Assembly: GCA_030035585.1 (NCBI GenBank)
Contig: CM057473.1
Span: forward strand, 12,202,501-12,266,500
DNA length: 64,000 nt
From: Dugong dugon
Lineage: Eukaryota; Chordata; Mammalia; Sirenia; Dugongidae
Direction of reading: 5' to 3'
Below, piece after piece: positions 1-12,195 of the stretch. The position numbers and the translations under genes were made by a program. The notes under the pieces are model-generated. The model saw nothing but the letters and a program-made list of their open reading frames with translations. It did no database searches and was not told where the DNA came from. Position 1 is the first letter of the stretch. Every line of letters starts with the position of its first letter.

Positions 1-538
1 CAGTATGACTGGTGTCATTGTAAAAACAAGAGAAGACACACCAAAAAACCAAGCCCATTGCCATTGAGTGAGTTCCAACACTTGGTGACCCTATAGGAAG
101 AGTAGAACTGCCTCATAGGGTTTCCTAGGCTGTAATCTTTATGGGAGCAGATCACCAGGTCTTTTCTCCCATGGAGCCACTAGTGGTTTCCAAACACTGA
201 CCTTTGGTTAGCAGCCCAGTGCTTTAACCATTGTGCCACCTGGGCTCCAGAAGAGACACAGAGATATAAACACAGAGGGAAGTTGACCACATTAAGACAG
301 AGGCAGAGATCAGAGTGATGTATCTACACACCAAAAAACAGCAAGGAATGCCAGGAACCACCAGAAACTAGGAAGAGGCAAGGAAAGAACTTCCTCCAGA
401 ATCTTCAGAGAAAGCATGGCACTGTTAACACCTTGATTTCACACTTCTGGCCTGCAGAACTGTGAGACAATAAATTTCTGTTATTTTAAGCCACCTAGTA
501 TGTGGTACATTGTTAGGGCATCCCTGGAAAGCTAATAC
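1..538 (+). mobile_element. MLT1-type LTR (ERVL-MaLR), split by a SINE
   Basis: The right half reads like an MLT1 LTR 3' end: a 'ctgtgagacaataaattt' polyadenylation segment, then 'taagccacctag' and a terminal 'gctaataca'. The first 40 bases fit the middle of the same LTR, so the SINE at 44-248 interrupts it. The start lies outside the window. It is old and diverged and has no coding part. Confidence 0.75.
44..248 (-). mobile_element. AfroSINE-type tRNA-derived SINE, long subtype
   Basis: On the minus strand it begins 'ggagcccaggtggcacaa' (A-box region), passes a B-box-like segment, and ends in the tail shared with the RTE LINE. It contains the extra internal segment around 'gggagcagatcaccagg' that marks the longer subtype. 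Similar bases 'agaagacaca' and 'agaagagacaca' flank it and look like a decayed target duplication inside the MLT1. Confidence 0.85.
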
Positions 539-554
539 ACTCACTCTTTTCTTA

Positions 555-930
555 TTGACATGTTAAGTTCCAAAGTCCAGATTGTTAGCAAAAATGGGAG
601 TTATGTGGACATGGAGGATGATCCCACTGGATCACAAAATGGAGGATGACGACATCTTTACATAACTGCCAAATTTCATCATTACATAACTGCCAAATTT
701 CATTATTACATAACTGCCAAACCACTGAGAATCATGGCCCAGCCAAGGTGACACATAACCTTGGCCATCACAGCTAGCATTATAGCATTACTCTAGCCTC
801 ACCCCTTGGCGTTCCTAACTGTCAGACGTATGTCGTTAATGCACAAAATAGTCAATAGTATATGTCTTACTATTGTTGTAAATGCAAAATGTTGGATAAT
901 GAGATAGTCCATAAGTGAAGAGTAGGTGTA
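555..930 (+). repeat. Unclassified dispersed repeat X, copy 1
   Basis: This stretch matches 44785-45190 in the same orientation along its whole length, including the 'gaggagtaggtgta'-like end. It contains three units of a 24-bp tandem repeat with the core 'tacataactgcc', starting at 659, 683 and 707. I see no open frame, poly(A) tail or clear terminal repeats, so I cannot assign a class. It may be part of an LTR or of a non-autonomous element. Confidence 0.7.
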
Positions 931-2040
931 CAGATATTTAAACCTGTAACAACTATTTATGGAGTAAAAATAATTTTTAAAAACAAATTGCTTTTAAAAA
1001 CCAGATACTCTGGATATGAACATTATGATTTTTTGCGTGTATTAATTCAATATGCAATAATACAACTCTTTTCTCATACTGAACCAGAATGTTAACCAAA
1101 ATAATTTGAGTATTCATACGGAGAAATTGATTAAATATACCTGATTAAATAGGTACATCTAAATATGTAACATTAATTTGGCGATGTTAAATATGCTAAT
1201 ACTCTTTAGACTGAAGATATGTTAGGAAAATTAAAATGCCACATGAAGGAATTATTTGCAACACTTCATCAACAAATTTCTATGTGAGAGTACTGTCTCT
1301 GAAATGAAAGCTAAAGTGATCTACTGCAAATTTTCCATTTTAATGAATTCTGAGCTAACCTGCTTTAGTGAGATGAATGTAAATTTTGTATTCTGCAGAA
1401 ATAACTAATTTCAGCACATCTCTTTCTATTGTGCTATTTGGGCAATTTTCTTAGGCTCTCTTAGGCTCAGATTCCTCATCTGGATATCTAATGGAATGTT
1501 TTTTATGAGACTAAAATTACAAAAAATGAAAAAAAAATTTGAATACCTAGGAGATTTCCTTCTGGACTAGACATTTGGTATATTCACTCAGTGAGAAAAG
1601 ATTTAAGATATACCAAAAAAATCTACTCTAGCTTCAGTATCCTTTATTCATATATGTTTCAAATAAAATAACTCCTTTGGACTGATTATTTCTATTAATC
1701 CATAAAATTTCCATTTATATTTATGTGTGCATGGCATCTGTAGATGTGTACCTTAGAAAAGGGTTTATCATTTTTGTTGATTCAAGAACTAATTGGTGAC
1801 ATAAATAACAGGTGTACTTGCTGTACTTTCCACCTGGATAAGTACATTTATTTTTCATCTGGCTTCAGAGAGTGTTCTGCTTGTGTGCCCCTGGGGAAAC
1901 AGGAACATCAGCTGTTGTGTCTAGAAAAGGACAAAGCACTGATAAATGAAAACAAAGCTCAGGAGGAGTATTTTTTATGTAACATAATTTTTGAAATGAT
2001 GTGTGTATGTATTTTAAACGTATCAGCAAGAGTTGATACT
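931..2040. other. Repeat-poor AT-rich DNA
   Basis: I see no gene, RNA gene or recognisable repeat here. Open frames are under about 115 codons, have no family resemblance and run into the LTR that follows. Confidence 0.5.
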
Positions 2041-2563
2041 TGTTATGGACTGAACTCTGTCTCCCAACAAAATGTGGATCAACTTGGCTAGTCCATGATT
2101 CCCAGTATTGTGTGATTATCCACCATTTTGTCATCTGATGTAATTTTCCTATGTGTTGTAAATCCTACCTCTGTGATGTTAATAAGGTGGGATTAGGGGC
2201 AGTTATGTTAATGAGGCAGGACTCAATCTACAACACTAGTTTTGTCTTACACCAATCTCTTTTGAGACATAAAAGATAGAAGCAAGAAGAGACACTAGGG
2301 GCCCTCATACCACCAAGAAAGTAGTGCCAGGAGCAGAGCGCGTCCTTTGGACCTGAGGTTTCTGCGCTGAGAAGCTCCTAGACCAGGCGAAGACTGATGG
2401 CAAGGACCTTCCTCCAGAGCCCACAGAGAGAAAAGGCCTTCCCCCGGGGCTGGCACCCTGAATTCTGACTTCTAACCTCCTAGACTGTGAGAAAATGAAC
2501 TTCTGTTTGTTAAAGCCATCCACTTGTGTTATATCTGTTACAGCACACTAGATAACTAAGACA
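2041..2563 (+). mobile_element. MaLR-like solo LTR
   Basis: It starts 'tgttatggactgaac' and ends 'gataactaagaca', giving TG...CA termini. Near the end are 'tgagaaaatgaacttctg' and a 'taaagccatccacttgtg' segment typical of MaLR LTRs. The flanking pentamers 'atact' and 'atatt' fit a 5-bp duplication with one change. There is no internal proviral sequence, so it is a solo LTR. It is a different variant from the LTRs at 20.2 and 22.4 kb. Confidence 0.8.
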
Positions 2564-3139
2564 ATATTCTTGGAAATATGATGCTGTATATTATTTTTTT
2601 GGAAAATATTAGTAGTTTTTCTAATTGTAACTATTTCCTCAGGGGAAGATTTCCACACTTAAGAAAAAAGACGACCTTTATTTCCAGAAATATATTATCC
2701 TAAATGTACTGAAACAGATCTTCCTAATGATTGTGTTGCTGCCTACTCATGTGCCACAGATGGAATACAGATGTAAAAATATTGACCCCTTCAAGCATCT
2801 GGCAAAAGAATATATCCCAAGTCATTAGCCCATTTGCTTTTGGTCCCAAGCAGTATGTCTATGTAATGAATCCATCCAAGATAAGAAAATATCAAGGATT
2901 CTGACTGTCATATTCTGCAGAAGGAAAAAAAAAAAAACTCTAAAAATCATAACCAAAATATGGCCCTCATATAGGGTTGCAGACTGAATTCATCTTATCT
3001 GCCAGGTGTTTGTGAATTCAGGAATGAGAACAAATTTATTAACAAAATATAAAAGTACAAGTTATAAAAGAAATGATGGGCTAATTGAAGAATATTAAAA
3101 TTAAGATAATAAATATCAAAAGAAACTACAAGAAAATAA
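2564..3139. other. Repeat-poor AT-rich DNA
   Basis: I see no gene or confident repeat. The right edge may be a decayed extension of the L1 that follows. Confidence 0.4.
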
Positions 3140-3960
3140 AAAGTTATGCTACAATCTGAGAGAAGATATTTGCTTCAAACATGACTGAGAAGGGTTTAAT
3201 ATCTAGAATAAATTAAGAACTACAATGAAAACAATAGACAGGCAACCCAAGTTATAAAATGTGCAAATAGCATGAACAGGCATTTTTCATTCCATATAAA
3301 CCAGTGAAAAGATGCTCAAGCTGATTAATAACTAAGGAAACTCAAATTCAGTCAGTAAAAATACCATTACATACCTATGAGGGTGACAAGATTTTCAAGT
3401 CTACAGTAGTAAGTGTTGGTGAAGTTGTGAGTAATAGAAACTGTTAGGCACTTTGTAAAATGTAAAACATCTTGAAAAAATTGTTATGAATAGTAAATTT
3501 GAGCACACCAATACTCTACAATCTAGAAATTTTACTTTCTGGTATATTCACTCAAGAACCTGTGCACATGTGACCTGGAGACAATGTGTTATGCCCATTC
3601 ATAGAAGAATTATTAAATAAATTGTGATGTAATAGCATAATGAGATACTATGCAATTTTGAAAATAAAAGCATAAGTCAACAGGGGTTTAGCTCTAAAAC
3701 ATAATGGGCAAACATATCAAATCATAGAAAAATACATATTATATGTTTCAATTTATGCAAAGTTCTAAGACAGGCAAACAGCTATATAGCTATAAGTAGA
3801 TATTGCTGTACCTATAGACCACATGTACAACAGTGTAAAAACTATAAAAAAAGAAAAATTGTTAATAGATAATTCATAACAGTAGTAACCCTTGAGGACG
3901 CTGGAATGGGGTTGGAAAAAAAAGGGTTTAAGAAGGGCATCTAGTGTTGAATTCATTCTA
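3140..3960 (+). mobile_element. Old L1 (L1M-type) 3' end, plus strand
   Basis: The order of phrases follows the C-terminal ORF2 region and 3' part of old mammalian L1: 'gaaaagatgctcaagctg', 'accattacatacctatgagg', 'aagtgttggtgaagttgtga', then 'aatgagatactatgcaattt'. All frames are broken. It is 5'-truncated with no poly(A) left. Confidence 0.7.
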
Positions 3961-4240
3961 AATAAAATTTAGAAAGATCTGTTTTTTAAGTAGTATTAAC
4001 TTAAGAACTGTAGGATATTTTTTTCTGGACTGATTAACTATCACTAAAACCAGTTACCTAGTATAAACGGCATTTAACTCAGAGCCAGCTATTACATTGG
4101 ACAAAAAGCAGAAGTCTCTACAATTATTTTACTGTGTGATTTATAATATTTGACTGCAGAGATACCACAAACAACACTTAAGTAACACGAGGCATGGTAT
4201 TCCAGTAAACCTCTATGAATTTTATGATCACTACATACAT

Positions 4241-4384
4241 GGGTGTTAAGAGCTCTGCTGCTAACCAAAAGGTTGACAGTTCGAACCCACCAGCCACTCT
4301 TCTGAAACCCTATGGGGAAGTTCTACCTTGTCCTATAGGGCTGCTATGAGTTGGAATTGACTCGATGGCAATGGATTTTTTTCT
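4241..4384 (+). mobile_element. AfroSINE-type SINE, 5'-shortened
   Basis: It has 'gctgctaaccaaaaggttg' followed by the B-box-like 'acagttcgaaccc', then the body 'ccctatgggg...ttctacc' and the tail 'ctatgagttggaattgac'. The first bases of the A-box region are missing. Confidence 0.85.
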
Positions 4385-4390
4385 GCATGC

Positions 4391-4662
4391 GTGTTGTTAG
4401 GTGCTGCCCAGTTGGTTTTGACTCATAGCAACCCTATGCACAACAGAACGTAAAACACTGCCTGGTCCTGTGCTGTCCTCACAATCCTTGCTGTATTTGA
4501 GCCCATTGATGCAGCCACTGTGTCAGTCCACCTCATTAAGGGTCTTCCTCCTTTTTCATGACCCTCTGCTTTTTCAAGCACGATGTCCTTCTTTAGGATC
4601 TGGTCCCTCCTGGTAACATGTCCAAAGTACATGAGATAAAGTCTCACCAGTCTTGCTTCTAT
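4391..4662 (-). mobile_element. RTE (BovB-like) LINE 3' end
   Basis: Read on the minus strand, this encodes the C-terminus of the RTE ORF. A frame over 4423-4647 gives LMYFGHVTRRDQILKKDIVL and then GRPLMRWTDT, as in other copies in this window. The 3' tail with 'cacctaacaacaac'-like bases lies at the left. It is 5'-truncated and non-functional. Confidence 0.85.
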
Positions 4663-5730
4663 ACATGTATATACATATATATTTTCTTATTTATATTAAA
4701 TATTCAATATATATCATATGTGATGATATCTGGATTTCTCAGCTCAGCATAACTGACACTTTGGTCCAGAAGATTCTTGTAATAAACTGCTGTTTTGTGT
4801 ATTGTAACATGTTTAGAGCATCCCTAGAATCTACCATCTAGGTGCGGTAGAATTCACCTCTCTCCAATTGTGACAACTCAAGATGTCTCCAGATACGTCC
4901 ACACGTCCTTTGGGAAAGCAAAATTGCCCACAGTTGAGAAGGTGGAAAACTGCCGATGCACATCATAGTAACAAATGTAAATACAATATTTGTATGATTT
5001 ATAAATGTGTAAATTATATATTCCTGCACATAAAATAAGAGAGACTAGTTTGGTGTTTAGGACGATGACCTGAGCTTGCATCTGGGCATTTGTTCAATAA
5101 ATGCTGGTTGTCGTGTTATCATGGTTGTTATGAATATGTTATTGGTCAATGTGAATTCAAAATTTATTCTCAGGATATGTCTGATGTATTTACATGTCTT
5201 GCAATGATGTGTTTTAGCTATTAAAAATGAAGATAATTTCAGCATATACTTTGATAATTTCAGAGGGAGGGTAAGATTTTTGGTTGTAAATTTAGTTCCT
5301 TTTTTTTTCCCCCTTAAATAATGCTTGGAAACAAAGTTATGGAAGCACAGCTCACAATGTTTTAAGAGTCTTGTATTATATTTATAGATGCTATCAAAAT
5401 AAGGAAAAGATGTGCTTCTACTTGTGTTCATAAGCAAATTACTTCAAGCTAAAAATACTTTTTAAATATATTTATTACAATGAAGAATGGCCTGGCTATC
5501 AATAATTGAGAGATCATTTGAAAAAATATTTTTTATATCATAATTTTTATCTGCTCTAACAGGGATTTAAAAATCTCTAGCTCAAGGGGAAGAATATTCT
5601 ATTCAAAATAATATATTAATATAGATTGTGAATCCTTAGATTGTTTAAGAACCCTGAAAAGATTCTTACAGCATGTTAGAAAATGCAAGATATATATATA
5701 TATATATAATATCTTAAGAAAGCTTTTAAA
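4663..5730. other. Repeat-poor AT-rich DNA with a short (TA)n
   Basis: I see no gene. A (TA)n run lies at about 5692-5708. Overlapping minus-strand frames between 4838 and 5437 resemble no family and look fortuitous. Confidence 0.45.
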
Positions 5731-5885
5731 AAAACCCATTGCCGTTGAGTTGATTCTGACTCATTGCGACCCTATAGGACAGAGTAGAACTGCCCCACAG
5801 AGTTTCCAAGGAGTGCCTGGTGGATTCAAACTGCTGACTTTTTGGTTAGAACCAATCTCTTAACCACTACGCCACCAGGATTTCC
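5731..5885 (-). mobile_element. AfroSINE-type SINE with target duplication
   Basis: Minus-strand SINE with head 'ggaaatcctggtggcgtag' and an A-rich 3' end at the left. Flanks 'aagaaagcttt' and 'aagaaaacttt' form a target-site duplication with one mismatch, so the insertion is complete. Confidence 0.88.
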
Positions 5886-6309
5886 AAGAAAACTTTAGAG
5901 CTTGAAAAAGATTTTTTATTTGAGAAGAACACATGCATTACGCAATACCGGCTCTTCTTTATTCTTTTTCCATTATATTTTGGAGATGTTATCACTTTTA
6001 ATGGTTCCATCCAAATTCATAAATAAATGCATGTGAATTCCTAAATCCTTACCTATAGCTATATTATATGCAGTGCTGTGTTTTATTCTTGAATAATAAG
6101 AATTGTAAAATCAAATATCTTGTCTCCTTAAAACCTTGCCCATGGCAGTCATAATGTTATAGGTGAAATAGGGTTCCCCTCTGATAATCATCCTATTGAT
6201 TATTCTTCAGATAGGAAAGGCTTAGTGGCCAATCCCATTTTTCCCTTCATCCCTTAAATTGCTGGGACTGTTTTCTATACAATTGTTCAGCTCTTTCTTA
6301 GTATGGCAG
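5886..6309. other. Repeat-poor DNA
   Basis: No gene, RNA gene or recognisable repeat seen. Confidence 0.4.
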
Positions 6310-6480
6310 CATTGCAGAAATCATAGACTTAAAATCAAACATATATGGATTTGGATCCTTATTCTAATACTTATTAGCTGTATAACCATGGCTAACTTTT
6401 TATTTTCCTTATATGTAAAATAGAGACATTAGCGGTGCCTACTTAATATTATCGTGTCAGTATATTGATGATATTCCAAT
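6310..6480 (+). mobile_element. MIR SINE, diverged
   Basis: It follows the MIR core order: a 'gatttggatcctta' B-box relic, 'ttagctgtataaccatgg', then 'atatgtaaaatagagac'. It is old and heavily mutated. Confidence 0.55.
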
Positions 6481-6954
6481 ATTCAGTAATCCCACTGGTA
6501 CCTATGACTTTTGTTTATCATTTCTGTTAACATACACTAAACTGCCTTAGTTTTTAAAATTTGATTATTCTTTAATAATTCAAGAGGCCAATATGATAAA
6601 AATATTGGGACAATGTAAATTTATTCAGCCATTAAATTTGCACAGAATGATCACTGGCATGTATAAGACAATGGTGGTGCTCCTGGGATTCTATTTTTTA
6701 TTTAAAAAAAAAAATACATATATACCATTTTCGATCACACATGTTTGTTCCAGGAATGCTAAAGAGTTTTGAGCAGATACCAAAACCTCAGAAATTGTTC
6801 TAGGTAAACTTTGTTGTTATTTTATTGAATGCAATCCACAACATCTTATATAAGTAAGAAAGTGATTCCAGAAATAAAAGAACAGAGACTACTGCTGGAC
6901 AATCCACACTCCAACTCAGAAAAATGTCTTTCTGGAAAACTGTACTTTAGCAAA
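6481..6954. other. Repeat-poor DNA with an A-run
   Basis: No gene seen. An A-run lies at about 6701-6713. Confidence 0.4.
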
Positions 6955-7060
6955 ATTTTGTTTTGTTTAGCATTTAATCTCTTTATGCCTTAATTTCTAC
7001 ATCTGTAAATAATATCAAAATAGTATCTTTGAAAAGAGTCATGAAGATTACATGTAATCA
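6955..7060 (+). mobile_element. MIR-like fragment
   Basis: The phrase 'aatctctttatgccttaa' followed by 'tctacatctgtaaataat' matches the 3' core of MIR. It is short and diverged. Confidence 0.4.
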
Positions 7061-7070
7061 TAGAAGTAGT

Positions 7071-7196
7071 TATTGTTAGTAGCCATCAAGTTGGCTGAAA
7101 CTCATGGTAATCCCACGTGTAGGAGAATGAACTCTTGCCCAGTCTTTTGTCGACAAGTAAACAGTTGTTGTTAGTTGCCATCAAATGGATTTCATA
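7071..7196 (-). mobile_element. RTE 3'-tail fragment(s)
   Basis: 'ttgttagtagccatcaagtt' and then 'ttgttgttagttgccatcaa' are two minus-strand RTE tails about 90 bases apart. They may be two very short 5'-truncated insertions or one rearranged copy. Confidence 0.6.
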
Positions 7197-9097
7197 GCTA
7201 TTGTTAATATTATTGATGTTGTGATTATTAGAAGAATACCTGTCTAAAATCTCAATGGCCCTCCAACCAAAGAATTTATACTTGCTTGGTATCATTTTCC
7301 ATCATAGGAAAATGCATTAGAACTCAGAGGAAAGAAGCTTCCTACACCAAGCTGTCCCATGGTTTATCAGTAGGCCTCCTTGCACTTCTGAAAACTTCAT
7401 GCTTCCAAACTCTCTGGCTGCTCATGAAGTCAACGTGTAGTTTAAAGCTCTATATTTGAATCAGATATTGAGAACAGATCTGTATCTGTATTTGTCTTTC
7501 TCTCACTGCTGGACTTAAAGGCTTTGGAGAAACTGAAAAAACAATCAAAAATCACAAAAAACATGTATAGCACCTTATTGCAGTCAAATAATATTTGATG
7601 AAAATTCTGAATGAAAATGATTTCAAAATATGAAATATTAAAGTGCTGTGCTCCGTTACTTACCTATCCTCTCCTCTTAGAATTCCATCACGAATATGTG
7701 TCTGTTTCCATTTTATATTATGCAAAAGGCAATCCTCACTTAAGAGGAAGATAGAGTTTTTAAAAATATTGCCAGGTATACTGTCTCTTCTCCTTCTTCC
7801 ATAGTTGCTTTATACGGACCTCCAAGCAGTCTACATCAGAAAATTGGATGTTTTTCTTGTTACTCTGTTCCTTACCTAATAGCTTACCAGCAAGTTCTGA
7901 ACATTGGAGCCACTCAATAAAAATCTGCGGAAACAATGACCAGATTTTGCTTCAAGCTCATTTCTATTATCCTTACATCAAGGGCTTTTGATTAATGTCT
8001 CTGTGTAATAATACATTTCTGGGACGATTTCAAATAATGAGCCCTGGCCTTTCATGTTTTCCCTTCTCAACTCCATGGCCACCGTCTTGCTCAGTTAAAC
8101 TCAGCGCATTTTCCATCCTAGAGCATGGTCTGAGCCATTTTAAAAATGGTAACATCGCCTCTCCAACTACACAGAAATAGTTTTGTTTTTCCAGTTGCCA
8201 TCGAGTTGATTCTAAATATGTTAGCTTAACAAATTACCCATCTGAAATAATATGTCTGTATACATTTTGAACAATTTCAAGCCTTCAGGATAATATTAGA
8301 AATAGGTATGTCTTAGGCACAGCTTTTCCAATATTGATTTTTGTTTCAAAGTGTTTTATTTTGTGAGAAAGACTGTCAACAGTCAAACTGTCTGTAGCTT
8401 TTAACTCGACAGTATTTAATTGAAATAAAGGAAATGAGTTCAGGACAGAACACCTCCAGTGTAGGAGTTCTGCCTATGATCTTCTCCCCCAAAATTTGCC
8501 ACGTGGCTTATTCCTTCACACCCATTCACATGTTGTGGGGAAATAAAATTTCCCTGAGTTCTAAGTGCTCCTGTAAAAATCCTAGCCTCCTAAGATACCT
8601 CACATACCATGGGATTTAGATATGTAGTCACTTTTGTAGGTATTTGCTCTGATCCAAATTGATAACAAATAGTCTGCCTCTGAGAAGACCAAATAGTTAC
8701 AGCCTGGCCTTGTCCCTAGGTTACGCACCAGGGTGACTGGTAGACTACAGCAGTGCTTGCCCAGGAGCATATCACAACGGATAAAGCCCAAGAAATTGAA
8801 GACTTCTGTATGTTGTAAAAGCCAAGACACATAGGCTTATCTGGCTCCTGAGGAGATTTTATTTCCATAACTAAGGGCTGGAGAAAGGAGGAAAAACTCT
8901 AGGAAGGAAGAGAACTTAGCCTCTTTCCTCTTTATAAGCAGAGAAAAATGTTTTTCTTCATCTTTAACCTATGGATTGTACAACTGCTTAAGTAGAACAT
9001 TTGACCTAGTTTTCACTTCATGGGCTCAAGGGGAAAGGCTTGGGGCCGTGGGGGTTGGGGTGCCACATGTTTATTATTTACTGTAAGTTATGAAGAA
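7197..9097. other. Repeat-poor DNA
   Basis: I see no gene. A 22-bp relic of the SINE/RTE tail ('agttgccatcgagttgatt', minus) sits at about 8192-8213. Short frames at 7995-8180, 8434-8619 and 8600-8830 resemble nothing I know. Confidence 0.4.
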
Positions 9098-10812
9098 ACG
9101 ATGAAGTAAAAGAGCTGAACAGAAAATTGCAAAGAGCAGCTTGAGAAGACAAAGTAAAGTATTATGATGAAATGTGCAAAGACCTGGAGATAGAACATTA
9201 AATGGGAAGAACATGCTAGGCATTTCTCAAGTTGAAATAACTGAAGAAAAAATTCAAGCCTCGAGTTGCTACAGTGAAGGATTCTACAGGGAAAATACTA
9301 AATGACGTAGGAAGCGTCAAAAGAAGATGGAAGGAATACACAGAGTTACTGTACCGAAAAGAATTGGTTAATGTTCATCCATTTCAGGAGGCAGCATATG
9401 ATCAAGAACCTATGGAGCTGAAGGTAGAGGTCCAAGCTGCACTGAAAGCATTGGCTAAAAACAAGGCTCCAGGAATGGATGGAATGCCAATGGTGATATT
9501 TCAACAAACAGATGCAGCGCTGGAGGTGCTCGCTTGTCTATGCCAAGAAATTTGAAAGACAGCTATCTGGCCAACCAACTGAAATAGATTCATATTTGTA
9601 TCCATTCAGAAGAAGGATGATCCAACAGAATGTGGAAATTAATGAACAATATCATTAATATCACATACAAGTAAAGTTTTGCTAAAGATTATTCAAAAGC
9701 GGTTGCAGTAGTACATCGACAGGGAACTGCCAGAAGTTCAAGCTGGGTTCAGAAGAGGATGTGGAACAAGGGATATCATTGCTGATGTCTGATGGATCCT
9801 GGCCAAAAGCAAAAAATACCAGAAAGATGTTTACCTGTGTTTCATTGACTACTCAAAGGCATTCAACTGTGTGGATCATAACAAATAATGGTTAACATTG
9901 CAAAGAATGGGAATTCCAGAACGTTTAATTGTGTTCATCAGGAACCTGTACTTAGACCAAGAGGCAGTCATTTGAACAAAACAAGGGGATACTGCATGCT
10001 TTAATGTTAGGAAAGCACAAATGCATCAGTCAGGGTTGTATCCTTTCACCATACCTATTCAATCTGTATGCTGAGCAAATGCTCGGAGAAGCTGAACCAT
10101 ACGAAGCAGAATGGGGCTTGGAGGATTGGAGGAAGACTCATTAAGAACCCATGATATGCAGATGGCACAACCTTGTCTGCTGAAAGTGAAAAGGACTTGA
10201 AGCACTTACTGATGAAGGTCAAAGACTGCTATGGATTGCACCTCAACATAAAGAATGCAAAAATTCTCACAACTGGGCCAGTAATCAAAAACATGATAAA
10301 TGAGAAAAGATTCAAGTTGTCAAGGATTTCATTTCACTTGAATCCACAACCAATGCCCATGGAAGCAGCAGTCAGGAAATCAGATAATGCATGGCATTGG
10401 GCAAATCTGCTACAGAAGATCTCTTTAAAGTGTTAAAAAGCAAAGATGTCACTTTAAGGACTAAGGTGGACCTGACCTAAGCCATGCTATTTTATTTTTT
10501 TTTTAAATTGTACTTTAGATGAAGGTTTACAGAACAAATAGTTTCCCATTAAACAGTTAGTACCCATATTGTTTTATGACAATGGTTAACAACCCCACGA
10601 CATGTCACCACTGTCCCTTCTCAACCTTGGGTTCCCTCTTACCAGCTTTCCTGTCCCCTCCTGCCAAGCCACGTGTTTTCAATCATCTCATCTGCATGTG
10701 AGAGCTGGACAATGAATAAAGAAGATGGAAGATGAATTGAAGCCTTTGAATGACGGTGTTGGGGAAGAATACTGAATACACCACGGCTCCCAGAAAAGTG
10801 AACAAATCTAGT
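9098..10812 (+). pseudogene. RTE (BovB-like) LINE ORF relic with reverse transcriptase domain
   Basis: The parent gene encodes a polyprotein with an apurinic-type endonuclease followed by reverse transcriptase, which copies the element at a nicked target. This copy begins between the two domains. A frame over 9274-9555 reads KRRWKEYTELLYRKELV and then ALKALAKNKAPGMDGMP, an RT finger segment. Out of frame follow QAGFRRGCGTRDII, then FIDYSKAF (motif A with its aspartate), and YADG at 10155-10166 where active copies have YADD. Frameshifts and stops break it throughout. It ends near 'gaacaaatct' without the LINE tail, so both ends are missing. An L1 fragment at 10487-10665 is inserted near its 3' end. 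Identification as RTE rests on several motifs in the right order; subfamily is not assigned. Confidence 0.88.
10487..10665 (-). mobile_element. 5'-truncated L1 3' end nested in RTE
   Basis: Minus-strand L1 3' UTR of the type seen at 16.9 and 46.0 kb, sharing 'gtggggttgttaacca' and 'aaactatttgttctgtaaa'. A T-rich tail lies at the left. Flanks 'aagccatg' (10479-10486) and 'aagccacg' (10666-10673) are the duplicated RTE target. It postdates the RTE copy. Confidence 0.82.
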
Positions 10813-11704
10813 GTCAACAAAGGCCACTTACCTAGCGAAATTAGTTTCAGGCACTCTCCTTACATTTCCAGAGGTGATAGCAACTCTCTTCCAGCTCACC
10901 TGCCCATAAATTCACAAGGCTCATTTTGATTATATGTACACATTATTTGTCAAAAATTAAACCTCCAAATATGTCTACTTTAACAGTTTAAGAAACAATA
11001 TCGAGGGCATTTTTTGAAGGAAACAAAGCTCAACCATTTGTTTGCATGCTGAAGACTATACTTAACTAATAGGACCTCAAATTTCAAGACCTACTGGAGT
11101 CAGAGAAGAAGCAGGATATGCAGTAGTAAGGGATAAGGTAAATTGGAGGACTTATGCCTTGTTTAAGGGGGATAATAGTTGCTCAGATAGAGGATCCGGT
11201 TGCTGTCTGCCAACGTAGGCTAAATGTCAATATATCTCCCAATTCTTTAGGAAAAATGGGAACATGGATATTTATATGGGATTCTGTGATTTAAGTGCTA
11301 GCTAAAGATAAACATGTCTGTCAGTGGACCACGAGCCAAAAGTTGCAGATTTTAACATCTCTACTGAGCCAAAGAGATAGATATGAGCTCTCACTTTGGA
11401 GCCCTTTTTAGATTTATTTTAATATGTACCTTATCATTGTGCCATTAGTCTATTTGGGGGTCACCAAGAGAAATCTATCTATAAAATCCAGTATTGTGTT
11501 TATTTAATAAAATTTATTGGGCTTTGCTTTGTATGTTTTGTTTGGAAAATTTCTGTGGTTACCTAATTTTTTTATTCTGAGAAATAACACACGGGAAATC
11601 AAGTATTTATTTATTTATTTTGATGTCTGCAAAGAAGTCACATCAAACTAGCTCAAGAAAATATATAGAATGATTTGGCATATAAATAGGTAGCAGCTTA
11701 TTAA
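10813..11704. other. Repeat-poor DNA
   Basis: No gene, RNA gene or confident repeat. A (TTTA)n run at about 11605-11620 is minor. Confidence 0.4.
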
Positions 11705-11866
11705 GGAAACCCTGGTGGTGTAGTGGTTAAGTTTGGTTGTTAACGAAAAGGTCGGCAGTTCGAATCCACCAGGGCTCCTTGGAAATCCTATGGAGCAGAC
11801 CTAGTTTGTCCTATAGCGTAGCTATGAGTCAGAATCGACTTGACGGTTATAGGTTTGGTTTTTGTT
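11705..11866 (+). mobile_element. AfroSINE-type SINE
   Basis: It has the head 'gaaaccctggtggtgtagtg', a B-box-like 'ggcagttcgaatccacc', a body and the tail 'gctatgagtcagaatcgac'. Flanking 'ttattaa' on both sides is a probable short target duplication. Confidence 0.88.
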
Positions 11867-12195
11867 TTTTTATTTATTAAATCAATGCATTCTACTTGAA
11901 TTTAGGAAATACGAAACATGTAACATGATATTCCATTTTACAATGTTAACTATACCATATTAATATGTGTGTCTGCGGTATAAAGTTCAAGAGCATTGTC
12001 TATGTTCTTACTGCTGCATTCACGGTAACCGGGAGAGAACCTGGCATAAAACATGCCCTTAGTAAATATTTTGTTGAATGGATTAAAAAAAAAAAAATCA
12101 GTTAAGCTACAACCTGAGGTCCTAGTAAGTTTCCTAAACATTGCTAACACCTTCCAAACAACTAGGCAGCTGATAAACATTCTAAAGATACGATA
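11867..12195. other. Repeat-poor DNA
   Basis: No gene or repeat recognised. An A-run lies at about 12085-12098. Confidence 0.35.

Noticed and set aside
5692-5708. (TA)n run as a promoter TATA element
   Set aside because: It is a plain dinucleotide repeat with no gene downstream.
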